From the NCBI GenBank assembly GCA_900548455.1, contig URKQ01000035.1:1-35034 (forward strand): 35,034 nucleotides of DNA, written 5' to 3'. Below, piece after piece: positions 15,836 through 24,564 of the stretch (the first letter of the stretch is position 1; each line of letters opens with the position of its first letter). A model generated the notes under the pieces. That model had not been told where the DNA came from and did no database searches. It saw only the letters and a program-made list of their open reading frames with translations. This DNA is from an uncultured Clostridium sp. (GTDB lineage Bacteria; Bacillota; Clostridia; Clostridiales; Clostridiaceae). The position numbers and the translations under genes are program-made.

Positions 15836-18800
15836 ATGAAAAATTTAGATATAAAGAAAGTTTTAATTATAGGATCAGGTCCAATTATTATCGGACAATC
15901 TGCAGAATTTGATTATTCTGGAACTCAAGCATGTAGAACGCTTATGGAGGAAGGAATTGAAACTGTACTAGTAAACTCAAATCCAGCAACTATTATGACT
16001 GATGCGGAAATTGCAGACAAAGTTTATATTGAACCTTTAACTATAGACTTTCTTGAAAAAATAATAATTAAAGAAAAACCTGATTCAATATTAGCAGGAA
16101 TGGGTGGACAAACCGCTTTAAATTTAGCTTTAGAATTAGATAATAGTGGAATACTAAAAAAATATAACGTAAAACTTATCGGCACCCCAATTGAAGGAAT
16201 TAAAAAAGGTGAAGATAGAGAGTTATTTAAAGAGTTAATGGAGAAAATTAATGAACCGATTATTGAATCTACAATTGTAAATAAAGTAGAGGATGGAATT
16301 ATTTTCTCAAAACAAATAGGATATCCTGTAATTATTAGACCAGCTTATACCTTAGGTGGTACTGGCGGAGGTATAGCAAATAATGAAGAAGAGTTAATTG
16401 AAATCCTTGAAGGTGGTCTATCCTTAAGCCCTGTAAATCAAGTTCTCCTTGAAAAAAGCATCAAAGGATGGAAGGAAGTTGAATACGAAGTAATGAGAGA
16501 TTGCGATGGAAACTCTATTACTGTATGTAACATGGAAAACTTAGATCCTGTTGGTGTTCATACAGGAGATTCAATTGTAGTAGCTCCTTCCCAAACTCTA
16601 TCTGATAAAGAATATCAGATGTTAAGAACTTCTGCTTTAAAAATAATAGACGAAATTGGAATTATTGGAGGGTGTAATGTACAATTTGCTCTAAATCCAC
16701 ATAGTTTTGAATATGCAGTAATAGAAATCAATCCTAGGGTATCTAGATCCTCTGCATTAGCTTCAAAAGCAACTGGATATCCAATTGCTAAGGTAGCTGC
16801 TAAACTGTCCTTAGGATATAAACTACACGAAATTGTTAACTCTGTTACAATGAAAACAATGGCTTCTTTTGAACCATCTCTTGACTATGTAGTTGTAAAA
16901 ATTCCAAAGTGGCCTTTCGACAAATTTAAAAATGCAGATAAGTTCCTAGGCACTAAAATGATGGCAACAGGTGAAGTTATGGCCATTGGTTCTAACTTTG
17001 AAGCAGCTCTTTTAAAAGGAATTAGATCTCTTGAAATTGGTAAATTTATGTTAGACCATAAACCATCTCAAAATAAATCCCTGGCTTTACTTAAAGAAAG
17101 CGTAATGATTCCAGATGATGAAAGGATTTTTGATTTAGCTGAAATGCTAAGAAGAAAATATCTAGTAAATAAATTAAATGAGATTACTGGAATTGATTTA
17201 TTCTTTATAAATAAAATTAAATGGATAGTAGACCAAGAAGAATTTTTAAAAACTGCTACCCTAGATGATTTACATAAAGATTATCTCCTTTTATTAAAAA
17301 AGAAAGGATTTTCTGATAAGGCAATTGCAGATTTGATGAATATCTCACCTAATGAAATATTCACTTTGCGAAAATTATATAATATAATGCCTACATATAA
17401 AATGGTTGATACTTGTGCTGGTGAATTTGATGCCGTAACATCATATTACTATTCAACCTACGAACAATTTGATGAAGTAACTGTATCTGATAAGCGTAAG
17501 GTTATAGTTATCGGCTCTGGCCCTATTAGAATCGGTCAAGGCATCGAATTTGATTATAGCTCTGTTCATGCAGTAAAGGCTTTAAAAGAAAGTGGAATCG
17601 AAACAATTATCGTAAATAATAATCCTGAAACTGTATCAACAGACTTTGATATATCTGATAAATTGTATTTTGAACCACTAACTGAAGAAGATGTTTTAAA
17701 TATAATTAATAAGGAAAAACCTGAAGGTGTAATTCTTCAATTTGGTGGACAAACTGCAATAAAGCTTTCTAAATTTTTAACTGAAAAAGGTGTTAAAATT
17801 CTTGGAACGTCTCTGGATGGTATTGATAAAGCTGAGGATAGAGAAAAATTTGAAGCTGTTTTAGAAAAATTAGATATTAAAAGACCTAAAGGTGTTGCTG
17901 TCTGGTCCTTGAATGAAGGAAAGATTGAAGCTGAAAAACTAGGATATCCTGTTCTAGTCAGACCATCCTATGTTTTAGGTGGTCAAGGAATGGAAATAAC
18001 TTACGATGAAAAAGAATTAAGTAAATATCTTGACGACTCCTTTAAAAGAGACAGTAAAAACCCTGTTCTTATCGATAAGTATTTAATTGGAAAAGAAATT
18101 GAAGTTGATGCAATATGTGATGGTAAAAAAATATTAATCCCAGGAATAATGGAACACTTAGAAAGAGCCGGAGTACACTCTGGTGATTCCATAAGTATAT
18201 ACCCTTCTCAAAATATTTCATCAAAATCGAAAGAAGTTATTCTTAAGTATACAAAGCAAATAGCACTAGAATTAAATATAATAGGTATGATAAATATTCA
18301 ATTTATCGAGTATGAAGGTGAGATTTATATTATCGAAGTAAATCCTAGAGCATCTCGTACAGTACCATATATCAGTAAAGTAACGAAAGTTCCAATAGTA
18401 GAATTAGCAACAAAAGCCATGCTTGGACAGTCTATTGATGATATGGGCTATAAAGAAGGTATTTGTGAGGAACCAGAAATTATAACTGTTAAGGTTCCTG
18501 TATTCTCTACTGAAAAACTTCCAAAGGTAGAAGTTAGCTTAGGACCAGAAATGCGATCTACAGGAGAAGTTCTTGGTATTGGAAAAACCTTTGAAGAAGC
18601 AATGCTAAAAGGCTTTATCGCTTCTAAAAGGCCTATTTTAAAGCCTGGTGATACAGTACTTGCAACAATCAATAATACTGATAAAAAGGAATTTATAGAT
18701 ATAGCTAGAAGTTTATCCGATTTAAATATTAAAATTCTAGCAACTAGTGGTACTAAAGAGATATTAAAAAAATATAATATCGAATCTAGTTTAGTACAAA

Positions 18801-19033
18801 AAATTGGAGAAGGAGAACCTTCAATAATAGATGCAATAAAAAGTAAGTCAGTTAACTTAATTATAAACACACCAACAAAGGGTAATCACTCAGAGCGAGA
18901 TGGCTTTAAGTTAAGAAGAACTGCTGTAGAATTTGGAGTATCTATTATGACTTCTCTTGATACACTAAAAGCAATGTTAACCCTTGCTAAAGAAGATATT
19001 CGATCTAGTGATTTAGACGTATATAACATATAA
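15836..19033 (+). CDS. carB: Carbamoyl phosphate synthase large subunit
   Basis: A 1065-residue synthase subunit made of two homologous ATP-grasp halves. The first half begins IKKVLIIGSGPIIIGQSAEFDYSGTQA and the second RKVIVIGSGPIRIGQGIEFDYSS (about residue 550). Each half has its own ATP-grasp core (IRPAYTLGGTGGGIA; VRPSYVLGGQGMEI) and metal-binding ending (EINPRVSRSSAL; EVNPRASRTVPY). The C-terminal ~130 residues are the MGS-like allosteric domain that binds UMP or IMP. Start at ATG 15836, preceded by TAGGAGG; an ATG nine codons earlier has no such site. A six-bp hairpin AAAAGC/GCTTTT lies between carA and carB but lacks a U-tract. Length and motifs are complete. Confidence 0.98.
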   Translation: MKNLDIKKVLIIGSGPIIIGQSAEFDYSGTQACRTLMEEGIETVLVNSNPATIMTDAEIADKVYIEPLTIDFLEKIIIKEKPDSILAGMGGQTALNLALELDNSGILKKYNVKLIGTPIEGIKKGEDRELFKELMEKINEPIIESTIVNKVEDGIIFSKQIGYPVIIRPAYTLGGTGGGIANNEEELIEILEGGLSLSPVNQVLLEKSIKGWKEVEYEVMRDCDGNSITVCNMENLDPVGVHTGDSIVVAPSQTLSDKEYQMLRTSALKIIDEIGIIGGCNVQFALNPHSFEYAVIEINPRVSRSSALASKATGYPIAKVAAKLSLGYKLHEIVNSVTMKTMASFEPSLDYVVVKIPKWPFDKFKNADKFLGTKMMATGEVMAIGSNFEAALLKGIRSLEIGKFMLDHKPSQNKSLALLKESVMIPDDERIFDLAEMLRRKYLVNKLNEITGIDLFFINKIKWIVDQEEFLKTATLDDLHKDYLLLLKKKGFSDKAIADLMNISPNEIFTLRKLYNIMPTYKMVDTCAGEFDAVTSYYYSTYEQFDEVTVSDKRKVIVIGSGPIRIGQGIEFDYSSVHAVKALKESGIETIIVNNNPETVSTDFDISDKLYFEPLTEEDVLNIINKEKPEGVILQFGGQTAIKLSKFLTEKGVKILGTSLDGIDKAEDREKFEAVLEKLDIKRPKGVAVWSLNEGKIEAEKLGYPVLVRPSYVLGGQGMEITYDEKELSKYLDDSFKRDSKNPVLIDKYLIGKEIEVDAICDGKKILIPGIMEHLERAGVHSGDSISIYPSQNISSKSKEVILKYTKQIALELNIIGMINIQFIEYEGEIYIIEVNPRASRTVPYISKVTKVPIVELATKAMLGQSIDDMGYKEGICEEPEIITVKVPVFSTEKLPKVEVSLGPEMRSTGEVLGIGKTFEEAMLKGFIASKRPILKPGDTVLATINNTDKKEFIDIARSLSDLNIKILATSGTKEILKKYNIESSLVQKIGEGEPSIIDAIKSKSVNLIINTPTKGNHSERDGFKLRRTAVEFGVSIMTSLDTLKAMLTLAKEDIRSSDLDVYNI

Positions 19034-19064
19034 ATTAAAAGGGGCTCAACAGCCCCTTTTAATT
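19033..19064. terminator. Bidirectional terminator between carB and the pyruvate kinase-like gene
   Basis: Perfect 14-bp repeat AATTAAAAGGGGCT-caac-AGCCCCTTTTAATT, with T/A runs on both sides. Confidence 0.92.
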
Positions 19065-19077
19065 ATACATAAATATA

Positions 19078-20088
19078 TTAATACTTATTAATTAACTCAT
19101 GTGCTAGTTTAATTGCTTCTACAGGATATTTTCCCACACCAACTTCCCCTGCTAGCATAATTCCATCTACCTTCATTTTTATATATCGAAATAACGCTTC
19201 AATTTCTGCCAGTTGAGGTTTCCTAGAAAATTTCATAGAATTTAATATATACGTTGCAAAAATAACTTCTTTATTATACTTTTTACATTTATCTAAAATC
19301 ATATCTTCTGCAAAAGGTACTTCAAGTAAATTAATTTCTGATACTAAATCTCCTCTTCCTACCATAATTCCATCAACTTCTGGTAATATTGAATCTAAAT
19401 TTTCAATTCCATCCTTACATTCGATTTTAGCCCAAATTCTAGGCATAACCTTGTTTTCGTTCAATTCTTCCTTTATAAAGTTTTTTAACGAAATAATGTC
19501 TTCTTTAGTTGAAACATATGAAAGACATATTACGTCAACACCTTCTTTTAGTCCAAACTTAACATCTTGCTTATCTTTATAGGATAGCTCCATACAGGAT
19601 CTTTCCATTCCTGGAGCATTTATTCCCTTTCTTCCTCTTATTACTCCACCTAGCTTAACTCGAGTTTTAATTATATCTAATTCTGGGTTTTTATCAAGGA
19701 TTTCAAACTCCATGGTTCCATCCTTCATCAAAATTTTATCAGCTTTATATAAGGATTTAAAACTTCCATCTAAAGCTACTGGTATATATGGTGTAACATC
19801 ATTTTTATGATCTAAATATACTTTTTCACTACAAAAATATACTTCTTGATGAAAATTTACTTTAATTTCATTTTCAAATATACTAGATACCCTCAATTTA
19901 CTTCCCTGTAAATCTTGTACTATCTCTATTTCATGATTATTTTTTCTCACATAATTAATAAAAGTCTTATACTTTCCATAACTTGCGTGGGAAAAATTTA
20001 ATCTCATTGAATTCATCCCGGATGCAATAAACTTATCTAGATGAGTAACACTTTTTACATTTGGACCTATTGAACATACTATTTTCAT
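19078..20088 (-). CDS. Short pyruvate kinase-like protein lacking the C-domain
   Basis: A 336-residue protein covering only the catalytic A and B domains of pyruvate kinase; the C-terminal regulatory domain (about 110 residues or more in typical enzymes) is absent. Kept residues: RLNFSH, the catalytic Lys and metal-binding Glu in AKIEC, the metal Asp in GRGDL, and the Thr in FATYILNSM. The segment DLQGSKLRV replaces DTKGPEIRT: Leu, Gln, Lys and Val at these four positions are the published signature of K+-independent pyruvate kinases. The usual PTRAE segment reads PQLAE. AGGTG precedes the ATG. It may be a pyruvate kinase or act on another enol phosphate or pyruvate-type substrate. Intact frame, own promoter region. 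Confidence 0.8.
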   Translation of the reverse strand: MKIVCSIGPNVKSVTHLDKFIASGMNSMRLNFSHASYGKYKTFINYVRKNNHEIEIVQDLQGSKLRVSSIFENEIKVNFHQEVYFCSEKVYLDHKNDVTPYIPVALDGSFKSLYKADKILMKDGTMEFEILDKNPELDIIKTRVKLGGVIRGRKGINAPGMERSCMELSYKDKQDVKFGLKEGVDVICLSYVSTKEDIISLKNFIKEELNENKVMPRIWAKIECKDGIENLDSILPEVDGIMVGRGDLVSEINLLEVPFAEDMILDKCKKYNKEVIFATYILNSMKFSRKPQLAEIEALFRYIKMKVDGIMLAGEVGVGKYPVEAIKLAHELINKY

Positions 20089-20214
20089 TTTTTATCACCT
20101 ATTCTTTAACTTAACGATTTTTACTATTTAATATTTAATATAACTTTCATATTCTATCACTTTATTTTACTACAGCGTCTTCTAAATAAACAAGTTAAAC
20201 ATTTTAATCTTTAA

Positions 20215-20251
20215 ATTAAAATAGCCATCGTACTACTTCTAGTACGACGGC
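20215..20251 (-). terminator. Terminator of uraA
   Basis: GCCGTCGTACTA-gaag-TAGTACGATGGC on the minus strand (20251-20224), 12 bp with one wobble, followed by TATTTTAATTT. Confidence 0.85.
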
Positions 20252-20271
20252 CACCTTATTGTGATATTAAA

Positions 20272-21543
20272 TTAGTTATTGCCATGTAATATTTGCTTGT
20301 AGTTTAGTACAAAGTTCAATAGTACACCAACTAAAGCGGCTAAACTTAATCCAGTAATTTTAACTGCTTTTCCTACTGGAATTCCAATTGATATACCCAT
20401 GTAAGTATCTAAGTAACTAGTTCCTAACCCTAATAGTATTATTACAGCTATTATTAATATGTTTTTCCAATTATATTTTACTTTTTCATTCTTTAATGTT
20501 TTAAATCCTATTAATGAAATCATGCTAAATAGTACTATACTTATTCCACCCATTACACATGGAGGTATTGATAGAAGTACTCCACCTAGCTTAGAAACAA
20601 AACCTAGTATTATAGCAAATACAGCAGTCATTCTTATAATTGAAGGATCATAATTTTTTGTAAGTGCTAAGACTCCAGTGTTCTCACCATATGTAGTATT
20701 AGCAGGTCCACCTATTAGTGAAGAAAACATTGTTGCAAGTCCATCTCCAAGTAAAGTTCTATTTAAACCTGGGTCTTCAATAAAGTTCTGACCTACAACC
20801 TGTCCATTAGTTATCATATCCCCAACATGTTCCATAAGCACTGCTAACACAACTGGTGCAATTATAAGTACAGATGCCATATCAAATTTAGGAAGTGTAA
20901 ACTGTGGTATTGATACAAAAGCTGCTTTTGAAATCTCTGTAGTGTCAACAAAGCCTAAATTTAATGCAACTATATAGCCAATAGTTACTGCTATTAAAAT
21001 TGATAACTGTTTTATAAATCCTTTTCCAAAAATATTAATGGAAAGTGCAATTCCCAAAGTGATTGCTGCAACTATAAAGTTTTCTGAAGCCATGTTAATG
21101 GCAGTTGGGACTAGGTTCAACCCTATTACTATAATCATAGGTCCTACCACTTGAGCTGGTAAAAACCTTTTTATTGTAGACACTCCAATTTTTTTAACTA
21201 TAGCTGAGAGTAATACATAAATTAAACCGGCTGCAAAAATTCCACCTTGAGCATATCTTAAATCTCCACCATGCATTGTTGCTACAGCTATAATTACAGG
21301 TATAAATGCAAAAGATGAACCTAAGAAAACAGGCACCTTTCCTTTAGTGCAAAGGTGGAAAATTAATGTTCCACAACCTGCAGCTATAAGTGCTACTGAT
21401 GGATTCAATCCAGTTAGTACAGGTACTAAAACTGTTGCTCCAAACATTGCTATTAAGTGTTGGAGAGCTAATACCACCCTTCTAGATTGTTCACCAATAC
21501 TTCTGCTTTTTAATTTTTCATTACTCATTGTTACTTCTGACAT
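20272..21543 (-). CDS. uraA: Uracil permease (nucleobase:cation symporter-2 family)
   Basis: A 423-residue membrane protein with about 12-14 hydrophobic segments. Diagnostic stretches are LALQHLIAMFGATVLVPVLTGLNPSVAL at the N-terminus, VPVFLGSSFAFIP (the beta-strand of TM3), LMEHVGDM (with the substrate Glu) near residue 240, and GGPANTTYGENTGVLALTKNYDPS, the conserved NAT-family signature region. It imports uracil with protons. Start ATG 21543 after AGGAGG. The leader carries a PyrR site, antiterminator and terminator, so it should be turned off together with carAB when pyrimidines are plentiful. Confidence 0.96.
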   Translation of the reverse strand: MSEVTMSNEKLKSRSIGEQSRRVVLALQHLIAMFGATVLVPVLTGLNPSVALIAAGCGTLIFHLCTKGKVPVFLGSSFAFIPVIIAVATMHGGDLRYAQGGIFAAGLIYVLLSAIVKKIGVSTIKRFLPAQVVGPMIIVIGLNLVPTAINMASENFIVAAITLGIALSINIFGKGFIKQLSILIAVTIGYIVALNLGFVDTTEISKAAFVSIPQFTLPKFDMASVLIIAPVVLAVLMEHVGDMITNGQVVGQNFIEDPGLNRTLLGDGLATMFSSLIGGPANTTYGENTGVLALTKNYDPSIIRMTAVFAIILGFVSKLGGVLLSIPPCVMGGISIVLFSMISLIGFKTLKNEKVKYNWKNILIIAVIILLGLGTSYLDTYMGISIGIPVGKAVKITGLSLAALVGVLLNFVLNYKQILHGNN

Positions 21544-21640
21544 TTTACGGCCTCCTTAATATTCTTAATATTAGGAGAAATTTCTTTCTCCCTTTTCAGT
21601 ATCTCAGTACTGATTAAAAGGTTTTATTTACTTGCACAAA

Positions 21641-21674
21641 TCAAAAAACCTTCTTACAAGTCCGTAAGAAGGTT
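21641..21674 (-). terminator. uraA leader attenuator terminator
   Basis: On the minus strand AACCTTCTTAC-ggactt-GTAAGAAGGTT is a perfect 11-bp stem followed by TTTT. It lies about 100 bases before the uraA start codon, with a promoter further upstream, so it is regulatory. Confidence 0.92.
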
Positions 21675-21737
21675 GAATCACATACATAAATTCAATATAT
21701 AATATCTTTAAAATATTATACATGATTAAATACTATG

Positions 21738-21773
21738 AACCTCTTACTAGTCTCTCGGACTTGTTTAAAGAAA
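21738..21773 (-). promoter_or_regulatory. PyrR-binding hairpin and antiterminator of uraA
   Basis: On the minus strand TTTCTT, an internal loop TAAACA, AGTC-CGAGA-GACT, AGT and AAGAGG give the PyrR-loop layout: lower stem, 6/3 internal loop, four-bp upper stem. The apical loop is one base shorter than the usual CAGAGA. The same region holds ACAAGTCC (21764-21757) and GTAAGAGGTT (21747-21738), complementary to GGACTTGT and AACCTTCTTAC of the terminator. These make an antiterminator of about 18 bp that PyrR binding would disrupt. Confidence 0.85.
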
Positions 21774-21791
21774 TTTTTTAACTTTTGTCTT

Positions 21792-21820
21792 ATTATACTA
21801 CATTATGTTTTCATATTCAA
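21792..21820 (-). promoter_or_regulatory. Promoter of uraA
   Basis: On the minus strand TTGAAT (21820-21815), 17-base spacer, perfect TATAAT (21797-21792); the transcript should start near 21785, just before the PyrR hairpin. Confidence 0.75.
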
Positions 21821-21863
21821 GCTTTTTTAATATTTTGGTGTTTTATCACTGTAGTAAAATTGC

Positions 21864-21891
21864 TTGAAATATCTTGTAAATCGGTTATAAT
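21864..21891 (+). promoter_or_regulatory. Promoter of the first aminotransferase gene
   Basis: TTGAAA (21864-21869), 16-base spacer, perfect TATAAT (21886-21891), about 60 bases before the start codon. Confidence 0.65.
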
Positions 21892-21953
21892 TATATCATA
21901 GTACATATTGTCAGTTACTATAATATATATTCAAAATATATGGAGGTGTATCT

Positions 21954-23138
21954 ATGAATATACAATATGCAAATAGAACTAAAAAATTAAAAGCCTCTGA
22001 AATAAGAGAACTTTTAAAATTAACTGAAAAACCTGAAATTATATCTTTTGCCGGCGGACTACCAGCACCAGAACTTTTCCCAGTTGACAAAATAGCTGAA
22101 GCTACTAATAAAGTACTTAATGAAAAAGGACAAGTAGCACTTCAATATGCTTCAACTGATGGATATCCAATGTTAAGAGAAATAATCCTTAATGAAAGAG
22201 TTAAACCAACTGGTGTTAATTGCACAATTAGTAACATCATGCTTACAAATGGTTCTCAACAAGCTCTAGAATTTTCTGCAAAGCTTTTCATAAATGAAGG
22301 TGACACTATTGTTGTAGAAAGTCCAAGTTATTTAGGAGCTATAAATGCATTCCTTCCATACCAACCAAATTTCTTAGAAATTCCAATGGATGAAAATGGT
22401 ATGATTGTTGAAGAATTAGAAAAAGCCCTTGAGTCAGGTGCTAATGTAAAAATGATTTACACTATACCAGAATTCCAAAATCCAAGCGGTATTACAATGA
22501 GCGTTGAAAGAAGAAAACGTTTAACAGAAGTTGCTGCCAAGTATCATATTCCTATAATTGAAGATAGTCCTTATGGAGAATTAAGATTTGAAGGTGAAAA
22601 ACTTCCTTCTATTAAATCTCTTGATAAATCTGGATATGTAATTAATTTAGGAACTTTTTCTAAAACATTCTGTCCTGGACTTAGAATTGGTTGGATAGTT
22701 GCTGAAGAAGAAATTATTCAAAAGTATTTATTAATAAAGCAAGGTGCTGACTTACAATGTAATACATTGTCTCAACTAATTGCTGCTGAATTCATGACAA
22801 CTAATAACTTAGATGAACATATAGATAAAATCATCACTGTTTACAGAAAAAGACGTGATTTAATGATTGACTCTATGAAAAAATATTTCCCTAAAGAAGT
22901 TAAATTCACATATCCTTCTGGCGGATTATTTACATGGGTTGAATTAAAAGAAGAATTAGATACAAAGAAAATTGCAGAAGAAGCTTTAAAAGAAAATGTT
23001 GCCTTTGTTCCAGGTGCATCATTCTTTGCTAATGGTGGAAGAACAAATTGCTTTAGATTAAATTATTCAAATATGAATGAAGAAAAAATCGTTGAAGGAA
23101 TTAAAAGATTAGGAAAAGTGCTAGCAAAGTACTACTAA
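21954..23138 (+). CDS. PLP-dependent aminotransferase (2-aminoadipate/LysN-like)
   Basis: A 394-residue fold-type I aminotransferase of the class I/II family. It begins with the ASEIRELLKL...IISFAGGLPAPELFP block, has QYASTDGYPMLRE, the cofactor stretch TNGSQQALE, the Asn-Pro-Ser-Gly segment PEFQNPSGITMS, and the PLP-binding Lys in GTFSKTFCPGLRIGW. There is no N-terminal winged-helix domain, so it is not a MocR regulator. This set matches broad-range 2-aminoadipate/aromatic/branched-chain aminotransferases (LysN/KAT II group); substrate is not decided by sequence. Start ATG 21954 after TGGAGGTG. A second aminotransferase follows after 91 bases with no terminator between. Confidence 0.9.
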   Translation: MNIQYANRTKKLKASEIRELLKLTEKPEIISFAGGLPAPELFPVDKIAEATNKVLNEKGQVALQYASTDGYPMLREIILNERVKPTGVNCTISNIMLTNGSQQALEFSAKLFINEGDTIVVESPSYLGAINAFLPYQPNFLEIPMDENGMIVEELEKALESGANVKMIYTIPEFQNPSGITMSVERRKRLTEVAAKYHIPIIEDSPYGELRFEGEKLPSIKSLDKSGYVINLGTFSKTFCPGLRIGWIVAEEEIIQKYLLIKQGADLQCNTLSQLIAAEFMTTNNLDEHIDKIITVYRKRRDLMIDSMKKYFPKEVKFTYPSGGLFTWVELKEELDTKKIAEEALKENVAFVPGASFFANGGRTNCFRLNYSNMNEEKIVEGIKRLGKVLAKYY

Positions 23139-23229
23139 TAGAGAATGACAACTTAATATTTTAGCACGTAAGCACACTTATAAAAATTATAGTATTATTT
23201 TTTATTTTAATATACTAGGAGGATTTTAT

Positions 23230-24444
23230 ATGAATTTTTCAAAGAGAATACAGGGTATGGGATACTCACCTATTCGTAAACTTGCTCCATATGGTGTTGA
23301 GGCAGCTAAGCGTGGCATTAAAATTTATCACCTTAATATTGGACAACCAGACATCGAAACCCCTGTTCAATTTATTGAAGGCATAAATAATTATAAAGAT
23401 GACGTATTAAAATATGCACAATCACAAGGGATAAATGAAGCTATTGATAGCTTTATAAAATATTACAAGGAATGGAATATTGACTTTGAAAAAGATGAAA
23501 TGTTAATTACTAACGGTGGATCCGAGGCTATATCTTTAGCCCTTACTACAATTTGTGATGTTGGTGATGAAATTATAATTCCTGAACCATTTTATACAAA
23601 TTATGCAGGATTCTCTAGTAGTGTTGGCGTAAATGTTGTACCTTTCTTAACAAAAGCAGAAGATGGATTTCATCTTCCAGCTAGGGAGGTAATTGAAGCC
23701 AAAATAACTCCTAAAACAAGAGCAATAATGATATCTAATCCAGGAAATCCTACTGGAGTTGTATATAGTTATGATGAAATTAGAATGCTATCTGATATAT
23801 GTAAAGAAAAAAATATCTATTTAATTGCTGATGAAGTTTATAGAGAATTTGTTTATGATGGATTAAAATACACTTCAGCTCTTTATATGGATGATATAAA
23901 AGATAGAGTAATCTTAATCGATAGTATTTCTAAAAGATATAGTGCTTGCGGTGCTAGAATTGGTTTAGTAGCTTCAAAAAATAAAGAGTTAATTGCACAA
24001 ATTATGAAGTTATGCCAAGTAAGACTTTGTGTACCAACTCTTGAACAACTAGCTGCTGCTAATTTAATTAATACTCCAAAAGAGTATTTTGATAAGGTTA
24101 AGAAAGAATATGAAAGCAGAAGAAACATTATGTTTGAAAAACTTTCAAAGATGCCTGGCGTTATTTGTGAAAAACCAACTGGAGCTTTTTATATTGTAGC
24201 TAAATTGCCAATTAAGAGCGGTGAAGACTTTGCAAAATGGATGTTAACCGATTTCTCTTATGATAATAAAACTGTTATGGTTGCTCCAGCTGAAGGTTTC
24301 TATGCAACAAAAGGTTTAGGCCTAAGTGAAATTCGTCTTTCATATTGTATCAATACTGATGCATTAGCTGATGCTATGGATATTTTAAGTAAAGGACTTG
24401 AAGCTTATAAAAAAGTTGAAGCAAAAGAGACTATTACTTGTTAA
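23230..24444 (+). CDS. PLP-dependent aminotransferase (aspartate/alanine-type)
   Basis: A 404-residue class I aminotransferase. Landmarks: MGYSPIRKLAPYGVEAAKRGIKIYHLNIGQPDIETP at the N-terminus, TNGGSEAISLAL, NPGNPTGVVYS, LIADEVYREF, the PLP-binding Lys in DSISKRYSACGARIG and the substrate-carboxylate Arg in LSEIRLSYC near the C-terminus. It is only distantly related to the preceding gene, so the pair is not a recent duplication. It probably transfers amino groups between glutamate/alanine/aspartate and keto acids. ATG at 23230 preceded by AGGAGG. A strong terminator follows. Confidence 0.9.
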   Translation: MNFSKRIQGMGYSPIRKLAPYGVEAAKRGIKIYHLNIGQPDIETPVQFIEGINNYKDDVLKYAQSQGINEAIDSFIKYYKEWNIDFEKDEMLITNGGSEAISLALTTICDVGDEIIIPEPFYTNYAGFSSSVGVNVVPFLTKAEDGFHLPAREVIEAKITPKTRAIMISNPGNPTGVVYSYDEIRMLSDICKEKNIYLIADEVYREFVYDGLKYTSALYMDDIKDRVILIDSISKRYSACGARIGLVASKNKELIAQIMKLCQVRLCVPTLEQLAAANLINTPKEYFDKVKKEYESRRNIMFEKLSKMPGVICEKPTGAFYIVAKLPIKSGEDFAKWMLTDFSYDNKTVMVAPAEGFYATKGLGLSEIRLSYCINTDALADAMDILSKGLEAYKKVEAKETITC

Positions 24445-24455
24445 AAATTCTTACT

Positions 24456-24483
24456 AAAAAAGGTGCCACATGGCACCTTTTTT
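24456..24483. terminator. Terminator after the aminotransferase genes
   Basis: AAAAAAGGTGCC-acat-GGCACCTTTTTT, a perfect 12-bp repeat whose T6/A6 runs act in both directions. Confidence 0.92.
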
Positions 24484-24564
24484 ATTGCATATAACATACA
24501 AATTATTTTATTCTAGAAAAAACTTGTATTATCTAATTTATAGGTTATCTATTCCCTAACAAAA

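Noticed and set aside
18448..18870. 140-codon open frame antisense within carB
   Set aside because: It mirrors a strongly conserved coding region, has no ribosome binding site and no neighbouring signals; an antisense shadow.
21628..21723. A 31-codon frame running through the uraA leader terminator on the minus strand
   Set aside because: The only SD-like sequence (AAGAGG) is 16 bases from the ATG, too far, and the stop lies well past the terminator. A classical antiterminator explains this leader.
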